Positions 19,601 to 25,060 of a stretch of DNA of 32,200 nucleotides are shown one piece after another; positions within the stretch are counted from its first letter, which is position 1, and each line of letters begins with the position of its first letter. The position numbers were made by a program, and so were the translations under genes. Below the pieces are notes generated by a model. The model saw only the letters and a list, made by a program, of their open reading frames with translations, was not told the DNA's origin and did not search any database. Origin of the DNA: Verrucomicrobiales bacterium (lineage in GTDB: Bacteria; Verrucomicrobiota; Verrucomicrobiia; Limisphaerales; SXTU01); contig SXTU01000286.1 of the NCBI GenBank assembly GCA_005791875.1, positions 1-32,200 on the forward strand, given 5' to 3'.

Positions 19601-19830
19601 TCCGACCGCCACAGCGTGTCCGCGCGCCGGAACAACACCCAGCGCTGCTCGGCGGGCGGGAGGTTGGTGACATTCACCGCACGGTAAATCTCGTTCGCCT
19701 TGAGGAAGGATTTCTCGGCAGACAACTTCTCCGCCTCCGCCCGCTGTGCGGGATAATTAGGCGGCAGTTGAGCCGCGAGGAGGGAACCGGCGACGGAGAG
19801 AAAAGTGGCGACAGCCAGCAGCAATTTCAT
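13645..19830 (-). CDS. Alpha-2-macroglobulin family protein with thioester motif
   Basis: The 2061-residue protein has a Sec signal peptide (about 1-20, ending LLAAQ) and no lipobox Cys, so it is predicted to be periplasmic or secreted. Residues about 25-300 are helical and not typical of A2M. The MG2 signature YAFTDRPAYRPKEKVEWK lies near residue 528. A flexible, Met/Ala-rich bait-like stretch (about 1110-1210) comes before VRTDFRSTIIWLPDV, the start of the A2M domain. The thioester motif GCTEQ is near residue 1447, followed by the alpha/alpha toroid (GDGGWGWW). Bacterial A2Ms are thought to trap proteases by covalent linkage after bait cleavage. Usual partner pbpC is absent; an HtrA-like protease gene lies upstream on the same strand. 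Two stretches (about residues 1663-1674 and 1934-1945) are encoded by heptamer repeats. Confidence 0.95.
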   Translation of the reverse strand: MKLLLAVATFLSVAGSLLAAQLPPNYPAQRAEAEKLSAEKSFLKANEIYRAVNVTNLPPAEQRWVLFRRADTLWRSEASTQRADNTKFNQARQELNVLVRDVQREEEKDRGWVEIQESLGDSYWTPRNQRNWGGAWQHYSQVLDWWAGQRASDESRARYLDIVWRSAKPPGAEPYYRYGNYGNVMPLNILENALKIATTPNDKAHAHYLLAVSFNYHGGDWDARARVPEHYEAALKPGKGTDWYDDALYHYAEWMMNQGRAVPLKDGNWTQEQDYVKALALFRRLVAEFNKGETRFWEQAQAQIRNITQVNLGVGVSHVFLPDSEVQYHLNWRNLKRVELALYPVDLTKDVNLTQLDDKKRTDWLRSIELAGREKAKSWEHDTKDKGDHRPGNAQLRLDGKLRPGAYVLEAQGGGQSVRDLVLVTDAALVLKTSGKTALVFVTDALSGKPLANAKTRLWERWHVGNNKWEARSQDKVTDKDGLAVFEVTRVVNNNVEVFAAAIAGDKQAFSPGNTYHQRDPHESWRIYAFTDRPAYRPKEKVEWKAIVRRYNGSVYSTPANATITYTITGPDGAKVKESDLTLNEFGTGWASLELTESQRLGEYHVQFRDQASNAHIGSATLFRLEEYKLPEFKVAVQTPEESGRKKAFRTGDRVEVNVQADYYFGGPVANATVEVIVHQNPYHFAWKEPREFGWFYEENQSFGRGRGFRGGGGGQILKRETLKTDATGKARLEFESPKDYGQDFEFRIEARVVDASRREITGSGTVRVTRQRYYVNAKPEHNLHKPGDKATVNFRAQDANEQPAVIEGIVKVTREYWEEIWVNPAGKEVKGPELKALQSDGKFPPAPQVGQRPWRLKFRGYHSDDILTRALKTDAEGKVNLVFTPEREGYYKVTWLTEDAFPNRPPQPIRAETTLWVANNTSTELGYRHGGVEIIVDRDTFRSGQKAPVMLVANSNDRYVLFTVEADELISHQVVHLTGTVKLVELALSDAHVPNVFLSAAMVADKQVHMDTKQVIVPPTKHFLTVDVKPDRTQYQPREDGTLLVTARDHEGKPVAAEVAVGLVDASVYYIQSDYAGDPRQFYFGTKRQQRTQTQSTFNQKSYAKLVEWEEDGVKMVLEQSDARGRAKRQKNAEMEETDKSELQELRKSGMVMEQPASGSGGANQMRGLAATSAPAAPVALSMAMDGAPMASAAMPMAKFSRDEKAKSDKQAAGEGGEEPNVIVRTDFRSTIIWLPDVKTGADGTARVPVKYPDSLTGWKATARAVGSGAQFGIANSTTRTKQPLIVRLQAPRFFVVGDEVVLSAVVNNNTDQPLDVKVTLDASGNLAVAGSVGTAPKSVTLKVAANSEARADWKARVLTPGEVRLKTTAVGGKFSDAMEKTYLSHEHGIERFLTKAGKVRGSDITVRLDIPAARKKDTTTLVVQVAPSLAVTMLDALPYLIDYPYGCTEQTMSRFLPSVVTAKTLKDLGLQPEDVMSRVFGGVEARAGGAAPPNLGAKKDLAKLNEMTDAGLKRLYDFQHGDGGWGWWKEGQSDRWMTAYVVWGLTLAQKSGVALKANVLERGAAYLDKTLVEEELNHDMQAFMLHALAVQRADAKQAGLTPFQTKAFDNLWKNREALNAYTRALLALAAHHFGKAAEAKTLVANLENGVKRDDRPDLSVLVQPATPNPKPETSVMGTAHWGEDGIYWRWSDGGVEATAFALRALLAIDPQNKLIEPVTNWLLKGRRGAQWSNTRDTAITVLALNDYLRVTKELSPELEYEVTVNGTSIAKRKVSGAEVFAAPSRFAVDAKLIKDGANDIRIKRKGEGPVYFAAEAKFFSLEEPIPASGNEIFVKREYFKLVGRPTLLKGLLYDKVPLLDGESVTSGERIETVLTIEAKNNYEYLLFEDLKPAGFEAVAVRSGESLYARELKSGAVERKFGVVGQPAPSVQPSPKSKGPKSKVGAAVAAPAAVAAPVLVAAAPARVGIAPPIAVVPRRPIGIGEPDFTGRNRWVYQELRDRKVALFLDKLPEGVWQLRYEMRAEVPGAFHALPVLGHAMYVPEIRCNGAELRVTVVDAK
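13996..14029. repeat. Heptamer tandem repeat inside the A2M gene (gactttg type)
   Basis: Units gactttg-gactttg-gacccttg-gactttg-gactc lie in frame in the A2M gene. They encode a PKSKGPKSK-like peptide in an Ala/Pro-rich linker near residue 1940. One unit has 8 bases. No partner arm in inverse orientation is seen nearby. Confidence 0.8.
14807..14841. repeat. Heptamer tandem repeat inside the A2M gene (gtttggg type)
   Basis: Five successive 7-base units: gtttcgg, gtttggg, gtttggg, gttgcgg, gttgaac. On the coding strand they encode QPATPNPKPETS in a loop near residue 1670, between helices of the thioester-containing domain. The frame is kept because the array is exactly 35 bases plus flanks. 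Confidence 0.8.
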
Positions 19831-19925
19831 AGCGGCAGGTTAGACGGCGTGTCCCGAAAAACACTCCTGAAATGGACTGGCTGCGTTCGCAAGCAAGCGG
19901 TGTCTTTTCCTCCCGACCGCTGAAC

Positions 19926-20010
19926 CTGTAGCGGCGGTCTGTGACCGCCGAGCGTTTTGTCCTTCGCCGATCGCCAGCCAAAGCACGGCGCTCACAGAGC
20001 GCCGCTACAG
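19926..20010. repeat. Inverted pair of REP-like hairpins (ctgtagcggcg family)
   Basis: The arms at 19926-19950 and 19986-20010 are inverted copies of one 25-base unit. Each arm also folds on itself: cggcggtc-tgt-gaccgccg on the left and cggcgctc-aca-gagcgccg on the right. The two arms differ at two positions that pair with each other within the hairpin (G-C versus C-G). The pair fills the 280-bp gap between the A2M start and the protease stop; no gene is seen in that gap. Confidence 0.85.
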
Positions 20011-20082
20011 CGGCCACGGTTTCAGGGGCTGAAACCGCAGACCTTGGCAGCTCGTGGGTTCTCTCCCTTGGCCACTGATTTC

Positions 20083-20105
20083 TGAACACGGAACACTCGT
20101 GTTCA
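20083..20105. repeat. Hairpin after the protease gene stop
   Basis: A 7-bp perfect stem (tgaacac / gtgttca) with a 9-base loop lies 6 bases beyond the minus-strand protease stop at 20111. No T-tract follows, so it may be a weak or Rho-assisted terminator, or another dispersed aacacgga-type repeat, as the outer arms near 3490-3531 use the same word. Confidence 0.45.
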
Positions 20106-20110
20106 CGGAG

Positions 20111-21088
20111 TCACTTGGCACTGGCCTTCGGGCCACGGCTGGGCGGGGGAAGGTAGCGGTAGGCGTTGCTGGGATTGTCGGCGTCGTAGGCGTAGGCGTC
20201 GCGGTGGGAGAGGAAGTGCTTCACCTGCTCGATGGGTATGGCAAAGCCGAGGCCCTCACCGAACGTGATCTTCATGTTGGTGACGCCGACGACTTCACCA
20301 CGGAGGTTGAACAGCGGGCCGCCGGAGTTGCCGGGGTTGATCTGGGTCGTGGTCTGAAGGTAGAGGCTGCCCTGCATCTGCCGGGTCTTGGTGCTGAGGA
20401 TGCCTTCGGTGACGGTGCGTTCCAGACCGAGCGGGCTGCCGATGGCAAAGACGCGCTCGCCGACGGAAAGCAGGTCAGCATCGCCGAGAGGGACGCGGGA
20501 GAACTTCGGCGCGCCGGGGTCCTCGATCTTGAGCAGGGCGAGGTCTGCGAACTTGTGCATGGCGATGATCCGAACTTGCTTGTAGGCCTTGCGCTCCAAC
20601 TGGCCCTTGAGCTGGTGAAAGACTTCGATGGAAATCTGCGTCTCGCCCTCGATGACGTGGAAGTTGGTGATGAGATAGCCTTCGTCGCTGATGATGAAGC
20701 CGGAGCCAAGGCCTCCGGGTGTGCGGACTTGGACGACCGCTTGTCCAAGCTGGGCCATCAGCTCGCGGACGGAGCGCTCGGGCGGCGGGGTGGTGTTGAC
20801 GGTGAAAAGGTTTTTAGTGTCGGTGGCGGCTGCGGGAGGAACGGAGGCCTTGGCGACGGGGTCGGTGGTTTTCTTGGCGGAGGTGGATTTGTCGCTGGTG
20901 CGGAGGATGTTGGTGATCTGGGTGCGCGGAACGGCGATGACGGTGTAGCCGAGGTCAACGAAGACCTGGTCGGTCTTCTCGGCGAGGATGCGGCCTGTGA
21001 TCGAGGATTTGTCGCGAAGCTGGAGTTCGTCGGCGGAAGCGATGGCAAGCGGGCCGGCGAGGGCGGCGAGGTGGAGAAACTTTTGCAT
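20111..21088 (-). CDS. Trypsin-like serine protease (S1C/HtrA-type, no PDZ domain)
   Basis: The protein has 325 residues. The N-terminal 18 residues (MQKFLHLAALAGPLAIASA) look like a signal peptide. Residues about 20-60 (LQLRDKSSITGRILAEKTDQVFVDLGYTVIAVP) resemble a small beta domain found before proteases in PVC bacteria. The protease domain (about 105-300) has the full triad: His144 (TNFHVI), Asp182 (FADLALL) and Ser255 (NPGNSGGPL). The chain ends soon after the protease domain, so the PDZ domains of DegP/HtrA are missing. It is likely a periplasmic quality-control or signalling protease. It lies just upstream of the A2M gene, on the same strand with a gap of 280 bp. No functional link is proven. 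Confidence 0.92.
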   Translation of the reverse strand: MQKFLHLAALAGPLAIASADELQLRDKSSITGRILAEKTDQVFVDLGYTVIAVPRTQITNILRTSDKSTSAKKTTDPVAKASVPPAAATDTKNLFTVNTTPPPERSVRELMAQLGQAVVQVRTPGGLGSGFIISDEGYLITNFHVIEGETQISIEVFHQLKGQLERKAYKQVRIIAMHKFADLALLKIEDPGAPKFSRVPLGDADLLSVGERVFAIGSPLGLERTVTEGILSTKTRQMQGSLYLQTTTQINPGNSGGPLFNLRGEVVGVTNMKITFGEGLGFAIPIEQVKHFLSHRDAYAYDADNPSNAYRYLPPPSRGPKASAK

Positions 21089-21218
21089 GGAGGGAGGTTA
21101 AGCAGCGTCACCTGGGAAGACAAGGTGTGTGAGGATGGGTGAGACGAGGCAGTGCGCAGTGCGACCCACGAGCCACGGCAGGCAATCTCCCCACCTATCG
21201 AGAGAGGGAGAGGAAGTG

Positions 21219-23975
21219 CTAATTATTCGTCTTCAACAACCCCGTCACCGCCGCGAGGGAAAGTGGCACCACGATCCAGCCGGAGAGGCGGAGGACGAAG
21301 TTCGCCATCGCGGCGGGGCGGACTTGGATTGTCTTGTTCACCAAGGGCAGGCGGTAGGTCAGCGGGCTGGTGGCCGCGATCCATTCCTCCTCGAGCGGGA
21401 ACTCGACGGGCAGGAAGTAGCAGATGCTCAACGCCACGGCGTCAAATGTGGTGAGCGGTATTGCCTGGGCCGCCTTGTCTCGGTGCTTCACCGCGCCGGG
21501 GAGCTTGAAGACGAGCGCGCCCAGCCAGACGAGGACGGCGGAGAAGAGCAGCAGCCGGTAGGGGCGGACGCCGTAGTTGCCGAGCGCGCCGTAAAGCGAC
21601 CGGAAAAACCACTCGCCGTATTTGTGCTCGATCCAGGTCTGGCGGCGTTCGCGGTGCTGGTTCTGTAGATAGACGGCGTCGGCCTCGTCGTCGCGGCCCA
21701 CTTGCCGCAACGAGCGCTCGAGCCGCGTGAGGACGGGGCGGTCGGCGCGGGTGAACGCCTCCAGCAGGGCGTTCACGTTGCCGCTGAATTCCTCGTAGGT
21801 GCTGCCGCGCAGCTCGATGGGGCCGTCGGTCCATTGGGACTCGCTGGTCAGGCGCAGCGTGCGGAAGGTGGAGTCGGTGAGGTCCAGCGTGCCTTTGAAC
21901 CGTGCGCTGCTGAAGTCCGCGCCTTGCGGGAACGCTGCGCGCGTCATGGTTGCGCCTTTGCGGAAGCGCACTTCCTCGAAGGCCATCGGCACGTCCCACT
22001 TCGTCGAGTCGAACGCCGCCTCGTCATGGAAGGTGACGCCCGCCATCTGCACGCGTTCCGCCGCCTGGAGGTTGCGGAAGTCCGCGCGCGCGCGGAACTC
22101 AGCGGCGTGGACCGCGCCGGTGCCGTCGGGCTTCCAGCTCAGGATCAATCCGCGCTGGAGGTTCGCGCCACGGAACAATGCCTCGCCGTCGAAGCGCGCT
22201 GCCGCGAGGTCGAGCTGCGCGCCAATCTTCGCCGCGATGAAGTCCGCCGACTTCTTGAAGTGCGTCGGTGGGTTGGTGCCGAACGGCCCAAAGGCGGCAT
22301 GGCGCTCGACAGCCATCGCGTTGAACGAGGCGTCGCCGCCAAACACGACGCTCGCGAACTGCACCGGCCCCACCGCCTCCGCCGCGACGAAGTCGAGCGC
22401 CCCGGCGAACCGCGCGCCCGTGAAGTTGAGCGTCTTGGCGGCCTTGATGGAGTTGAACTGCGCGGTCTGCTCGGGATGGAGAAAGGCGGCGCCGATGAAA
22501 GTTGCCGCCGAGAGAAACTGCGCGCGCACGAAGTTTGCCTGGCCGGAGAACTTGACGTTGTCAAAGGCCGTCTCGCCGCCGAACACGACCGCCGAGAAGG
22601 ACACCGTCCGGTTGGTCGCGGTGAATTGCGTGCCCTCGAAGGAGGCGTCCGAGGCAAACAGCGCGCCGTTGAACACCGCCAAGTGCGCAAAGCTCGCGCC
22701 CGGCACTTTTTGCTCCCCGCCGACCTCGGCAAAGGAAACCACGCGGTCGAACTTGGCGTAGGTGAAGAGCGCCTCGGCTGCGAAGACCGCACCGTTGAAG
22801 AAGGCCTCACCGCCGAAGCGCACGTTGCGAAAGTCGCCAGCCTCGGCGAACTGGCTGCTCGTGAATTTCGCCCGGCCCGCGATGGTGCTGTCTTGAAAGC
22901 TCGCCTCCGCACCCTCGAACCGGATTTTTTCAAAATCCGCCATCGCCTCGAACTTCGCCTGCGAGAACAACGCGCCGCCTGCGAACAGGACCTGACTGAA
23001 TCTCGCGTAGTCCTTGAACGCGCAGCCGTCGAAGCTCACCGGCGCGGGCTGAAGGAACTGCACTTGAGTGAAGTCAGCCTCGCCGCCGAACTGCGCGCTG
23101 GCGAAGTCCGCCGGGCCGACAAAGCGCGCGGGCGGCAGGGCCGTCGGGCCTTCGCCCTCCGGTCCAAACGCGACGCTCCCGAGAAACACCGCGTTGCCGA
23201 ACGCGCTCGCCCCGCGAAACTCCGCCCCGTGAAAGGTGGTGACGCGTTCGCAGCGGACATTCTTGAAGAGGGCCTGGCTGTTCGTGCTGCCTCCGAAACG
23301 CACGCGGTTGAAATTCACCGCGCCAGCGAAGCGCGCCAGCTCGAAGGTGACGTTGCCGCTGAACGACGCGGCGGGCTGGCCGGGCCCAGGGCCGAAGCCC
23401 GCAGTCTTGAGGAAGGACGCGCGGTTGAACCTGGATTCCTTGCCGAGAAACGCCGCGCCTTGCACGAGGAAGACATCCTCCGCCGTCGCGTCCGTGAAAA
23501 TGGCGTTGCCGGAAAAAGTCGTCCCCCTCAGCAACCCCGCGCGCCGCGCCACCGCCCCGGTGAAATCAGCGCTCGCCACAAACTGGCTGTCGGTGAAATC
23601 AAAGCCCTGCTCGAAGACGGCGAAGGAGCAGTCGGCGGCGGCCTTGATCACACACTGGTCCAGCCGGAAGCGGTTGGTCACGGCGGCGTGCCGCAGGTCC
23701 AGTGGTTCGGTGATGACCGCGCGGCTGAGGTTGACCGCCGCTCCCTTTCGCGCGGCCTCGGCGAGCCAGCCGGCGGGGACTGTGCGTTCGCCCTCGGGCT
23801 GGTTGGAGGTGAAGGAGATGGCCTCGCCCGCCAGAATTTTGCTGCGGAGGTTGGCGGCGGGTTCAGCAGCGTGCGCGGCGAACGGCACCAGCAGCGCGGC
23901 GGCCAGCCCGAGGAGACGGGCGAGGGCTGGCGGAGCCAGTCGGAGTATGTATGCCTTGTCGCGCGTGGCGTTCAT
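21219..23975 (-). CDS. Long pentapeptide-repeat protein with C-terminal membrane segments
   Basis: The protein has 918 residues from the ATG at 23975, which places a signal-like hydrophobic stretch (LLGLAAALLVPFAAHAA) near residues 20-36; the frame stays open 36 bases further. Residues about 90-740 are a dense array of Phe-centred pentapeptides (AxFxx: for example FNGAVFAAEALFTYAKF), which fold as a right-handed quadrilateral beta-helix. The C-terminal 140 residues have two strong membrane helices (YRLLLFSAVLVWLGALVF and LRLSGWIVVPLSLAAVTGLL) with a hydrophobic loop between (FDAVALSICYFLPVEF), a layout like membrane pentapeptide proteins with an ion-channel-like end. The function is unknown; the beta-helix may be a periplasmic rod or sensor. 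It is divergent from the response regulator at 24126. Confidence 0.85.
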   Translation of the reverse strand: MNATRDKAYILRLAPPALARLLGLAAALLVPFAAHAAEPAANLRSKILAGEAISFTSNQPEGERTVPAGWLAEAARKGAAVNLSRAVITEPLDLRHAAVTNRFRLDQCVIKAAADCSFAVFEQGFDFTDSQFVASADFTGAVARRAGLLRGTTFSGNAIFTDATAEDVFLVQGAAFLGKESRFNRASFLKTAGFGPGPGQPAASFSGNVTFELARFAGAVNFNRVRFGGSTNSQALFKNVRCERVTTFHGAEFRGASAFGNAVFLGSVAFGPEGEGPTALPPARFVGPADFASAQFGGEADFTQVQFLQPAPVSFDGCAFKDYARFSQVLFAGGALFSQAKFEAMADFEKIRFEGAEASFQDSTIAGRAKFTSSQFAEAGDFRNVRFGGEAFFNGAVFAAEALFTYAKFDRVVSFAEVGGEQKVPGASFAHLAVFNGALFASDASFEGTQFTATNRTVSFSAVVFGGETAFDNVKFSGQANFVRAQFLSAATFIGAAFLHPEQTAQFNSIKAAKTLNFTGARFAGALDFVAAEAVGPVQFASVVFGGDASFNAMAVERHAAFGPFGTNPPTHFKKSADFIAAKIGAQLDLAAARFDGEALFRGANLQRGLILSWKPDGTGAVHAAEFRARADFRNLQAAERVQMAGVTFHDEAAFDSTKWDVPMAFEEVRFRKGATMTRAAFPQGADFSSARFKGTLDLTDSTFRTLRLTSESQWTDGPIELRGSTYEEFSGNVNALLEAFTRADRPVLTRLERSLRQVGRDDEADAVYLQNQHRERRQTWIEHKYGEWFFRSLYGALGNYGVRPYRLLLFSAVLVWLGALVFKLPGAVKHRDKAAQAIPLTTFDAVALSICYFLPVEFPLEEEWIAATSPLTYRLPLVNKTIQVRPAAMANFVLRLSGWIVVPLSLAAVTGLLKTNN

Positions 23976-24011
23976 CAGCAGGACGCGCGGACTATGCACG
24001 GGCCGCAGCAT

Positions 24012-24125
24012 TGGGCGAGGAGGAATCGGCGCCTCGTGGCCGCTGCTCCGGAATTTACCTATGGTGGCTGGTTTGACCGGCTGCCACCCGCTCCCTATCG
24101 TGCCCCCTCAACCGCCCAAGAACCC
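24012..24125. other. Divergent intergenic region
   Basis: This gap separates the minus-strand pentapeptide gene from the plus-strand response regulator and must hold the promoters for both. No clear -35/-10 pair, operator palindrome or repeat is seen. Confidence 0.4.
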
Positions 24126-24542
24126 ATGAGTGCCAACCAGCCCCAACCGGCGCCACCGAATGGCACGCTCGTGTTCGTCGTGGACGACAACCAGCTTCTC
24201 GGCGAGATCACGCGGCAGCTTATCGCTGGTGCCGGTTACGAGACCGAGTTGTTCCATCAGGGTTTGCCCGCCCGCGAGGCGCTGCTCGCCGCCGCTTCGC
24301 CCCCGGTGATTCTTGTGACCGACTTCGAGATTGGCGACATCAACGGCCTCGACCTCATCAACCAGGTGCGGACGAAGTTTCCTCGCCTCAAGACGCTTCT
24401 TCTCAGCGGCACCGCGAAGCCCGAGACACTCGCCAAACATGAGGTCAAGACCGACCATTTCCTCTCCAAGCCATTTCGCGCCGACGACCTCATCGGCGCG
24501 GTGGACCGGCTCGTGGCCGAGTCGCGCGGCGGCTCCGTTTGA
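24126..24542 (+). CDS. Single-domain response regulator (receiver only)
   Basis: The protein has 138 residues and is a lone receiver domain. The acidic pair is Asp20/Asp21 (VVDDNQLL), the phospho-acceptor is Asp66 (VTDFEIGD), the Ser/Thr switch residue is Ser94 (LLLSGT) and the Lys is Lys115 (FLSKPF), so all functional residues are present. There is no DNA-binding or enzyme output domain, so it acts by protein contact or passes phosphate on, as CheY-like regulators do. No histidine kinase gene is next to it. The start ATG at 24126 is chosen because the receiver begins shortly after; a much longer open frame upstream is the antisense of the pentapeptide gene. Confidence 0.92.
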   Translation: MSANQPQPAPPNGTLVFVVDDNQLLGEITRQLIAGAGYETELFHQGLPAREALLAAASPPVILVTDFEIGDINGLDLINQVRTKFPRLKTLLLSGTAKPETLAKHEVKTDHFLSKPFRADDLIGAVDRLVAESRGGSV

Positions 24543-24583
24543 CACCTTCGGAGCCGACCTTTAGTTTCGGCCATATAAGCACC

Positions 24584-24799
24584 ATGGTGGAAATCCAATC
24601 GCCCATCGAAGAGCTTCCCGCTGGCGAGCAGCGAGACTTGTCGGCATGGCTCTCGTCATTTGAGGACGCGCCGATGTCTGCCCAGGAGGAGGTCGCCTTG
24701 CCAACCCCGCTCGATCGGGCTGCCAGCCAGTTCGATGCAGGACAGGGAGTGCCCAGCAACCAAGTCCGCAACTTGGTGAAAGCATGGGCTGCAAAGTAA
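24584..24799 (+). CDS. Addiction-module antitoxin-like small protein
   Basis: The protein has 71 residues from the ATG at 24584. It starts with MVEIQSPIEELPAGEQRDLSAWLSSF, a pattern (hydrophobic pair, then LPxxEQxxLxxWL) found in the short putative addiction-module antitoxins linked to RelE/ParE toxins. The middle is acidic and the C-terminus (NLVKAWAAK) is helical. Its last 16 bases overlap the start of the truncated toxin gene at 24784, the usual arrangement of type II toxin-antitoxin pairs. The call is by pattern and context and would need a profile search to confirm. Confidence 0.65.
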   Translation: MVEIQSPIEELPAGEQRDLSAWLSSFEDAPMSAQEEVALPTPLDRAASQFDAGQGVPSNQVRNLVKAWAAK

Positions 24800-24867
24800 T
24801 CTTCTCGCCCCAGTCCATCGCACGGCTGGAGGAAATTGTTCATGTGCGTTGGCCGACTTTGCGATAG
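24784..24867 (+). pseudogene. Truncated ParE/RelE-like toxin remnant
   Basis: From the ATG at 24784 the short frame reads MGCKVIFSPQSIARLEEIV and then HVRWPTLR before a stop, 27 residues in all. The first 19 residues match the first beta strand and helix of ParE/RelE toxins (KVIFSPxxxxxLEEIV), which are normally about 95-100 residues long. The rest is missing, and a REP-like cluster begins about 20 bases later. The toxin should be inactive. The start overlaps the antitoxin gene, which supports its origin. Confidence 0.7.
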
Positions 24868-24887
24868 CTGCAGAGCAGCGTCCGAAA

Positions 24888-25057
24888 GTAGCCCACGGCG
24901 TTAGCCGTGGGTGAAGTTGCAAAGGTCTCAAGCTCCGTAGGAGCGGAAGAACCTTCGACTCCAGCCTTCTGCCGCCGCGCTGCGGCTCGCTTGGTTTCTC
25001 GACTTCCCCACGGCTCACGCCGTCGGCTACTGTGTCTCGCAACTCCGTTGCTACGGA
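24888..25057. repeat. Composite REP-like cluster up to the uvrB start
   Basis: The cluster begins with a perfect 8-bp hairpin (cccacggc-gtta-gccgtggg, 24892-24911) and gctcc-gta-ggagc (24932-24944). It closes with an inverted near-copy (cccacggc-tcac-gccgtcgg, 25007-25026) and ccgttgctacgg just before 25057. The flanks agttgc / ctcgcaac are also shared in inverse. It holds no gene and ends only a few bases before the ATG of uvrB. Confidence 0.8.
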
Positions 25058-25060
25058 ATC

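Noticed and set aside
21089-21218. Possible further REP element (ctatcgagagagggagagg) before the pentapeptide gene stop
   Set aside because: It only loosely resembles the element at 37-90 and has no clean inverted repeat, so it is not called.
21702-24542. Open frame of 946 codons on the plus strand
   Set aside because: All but the last 139 codons are antisense to the pentapeptide-repeat gene and give an Arg/Glu/Ala-rich chain with no family features. Only the response regulator at the end is real.
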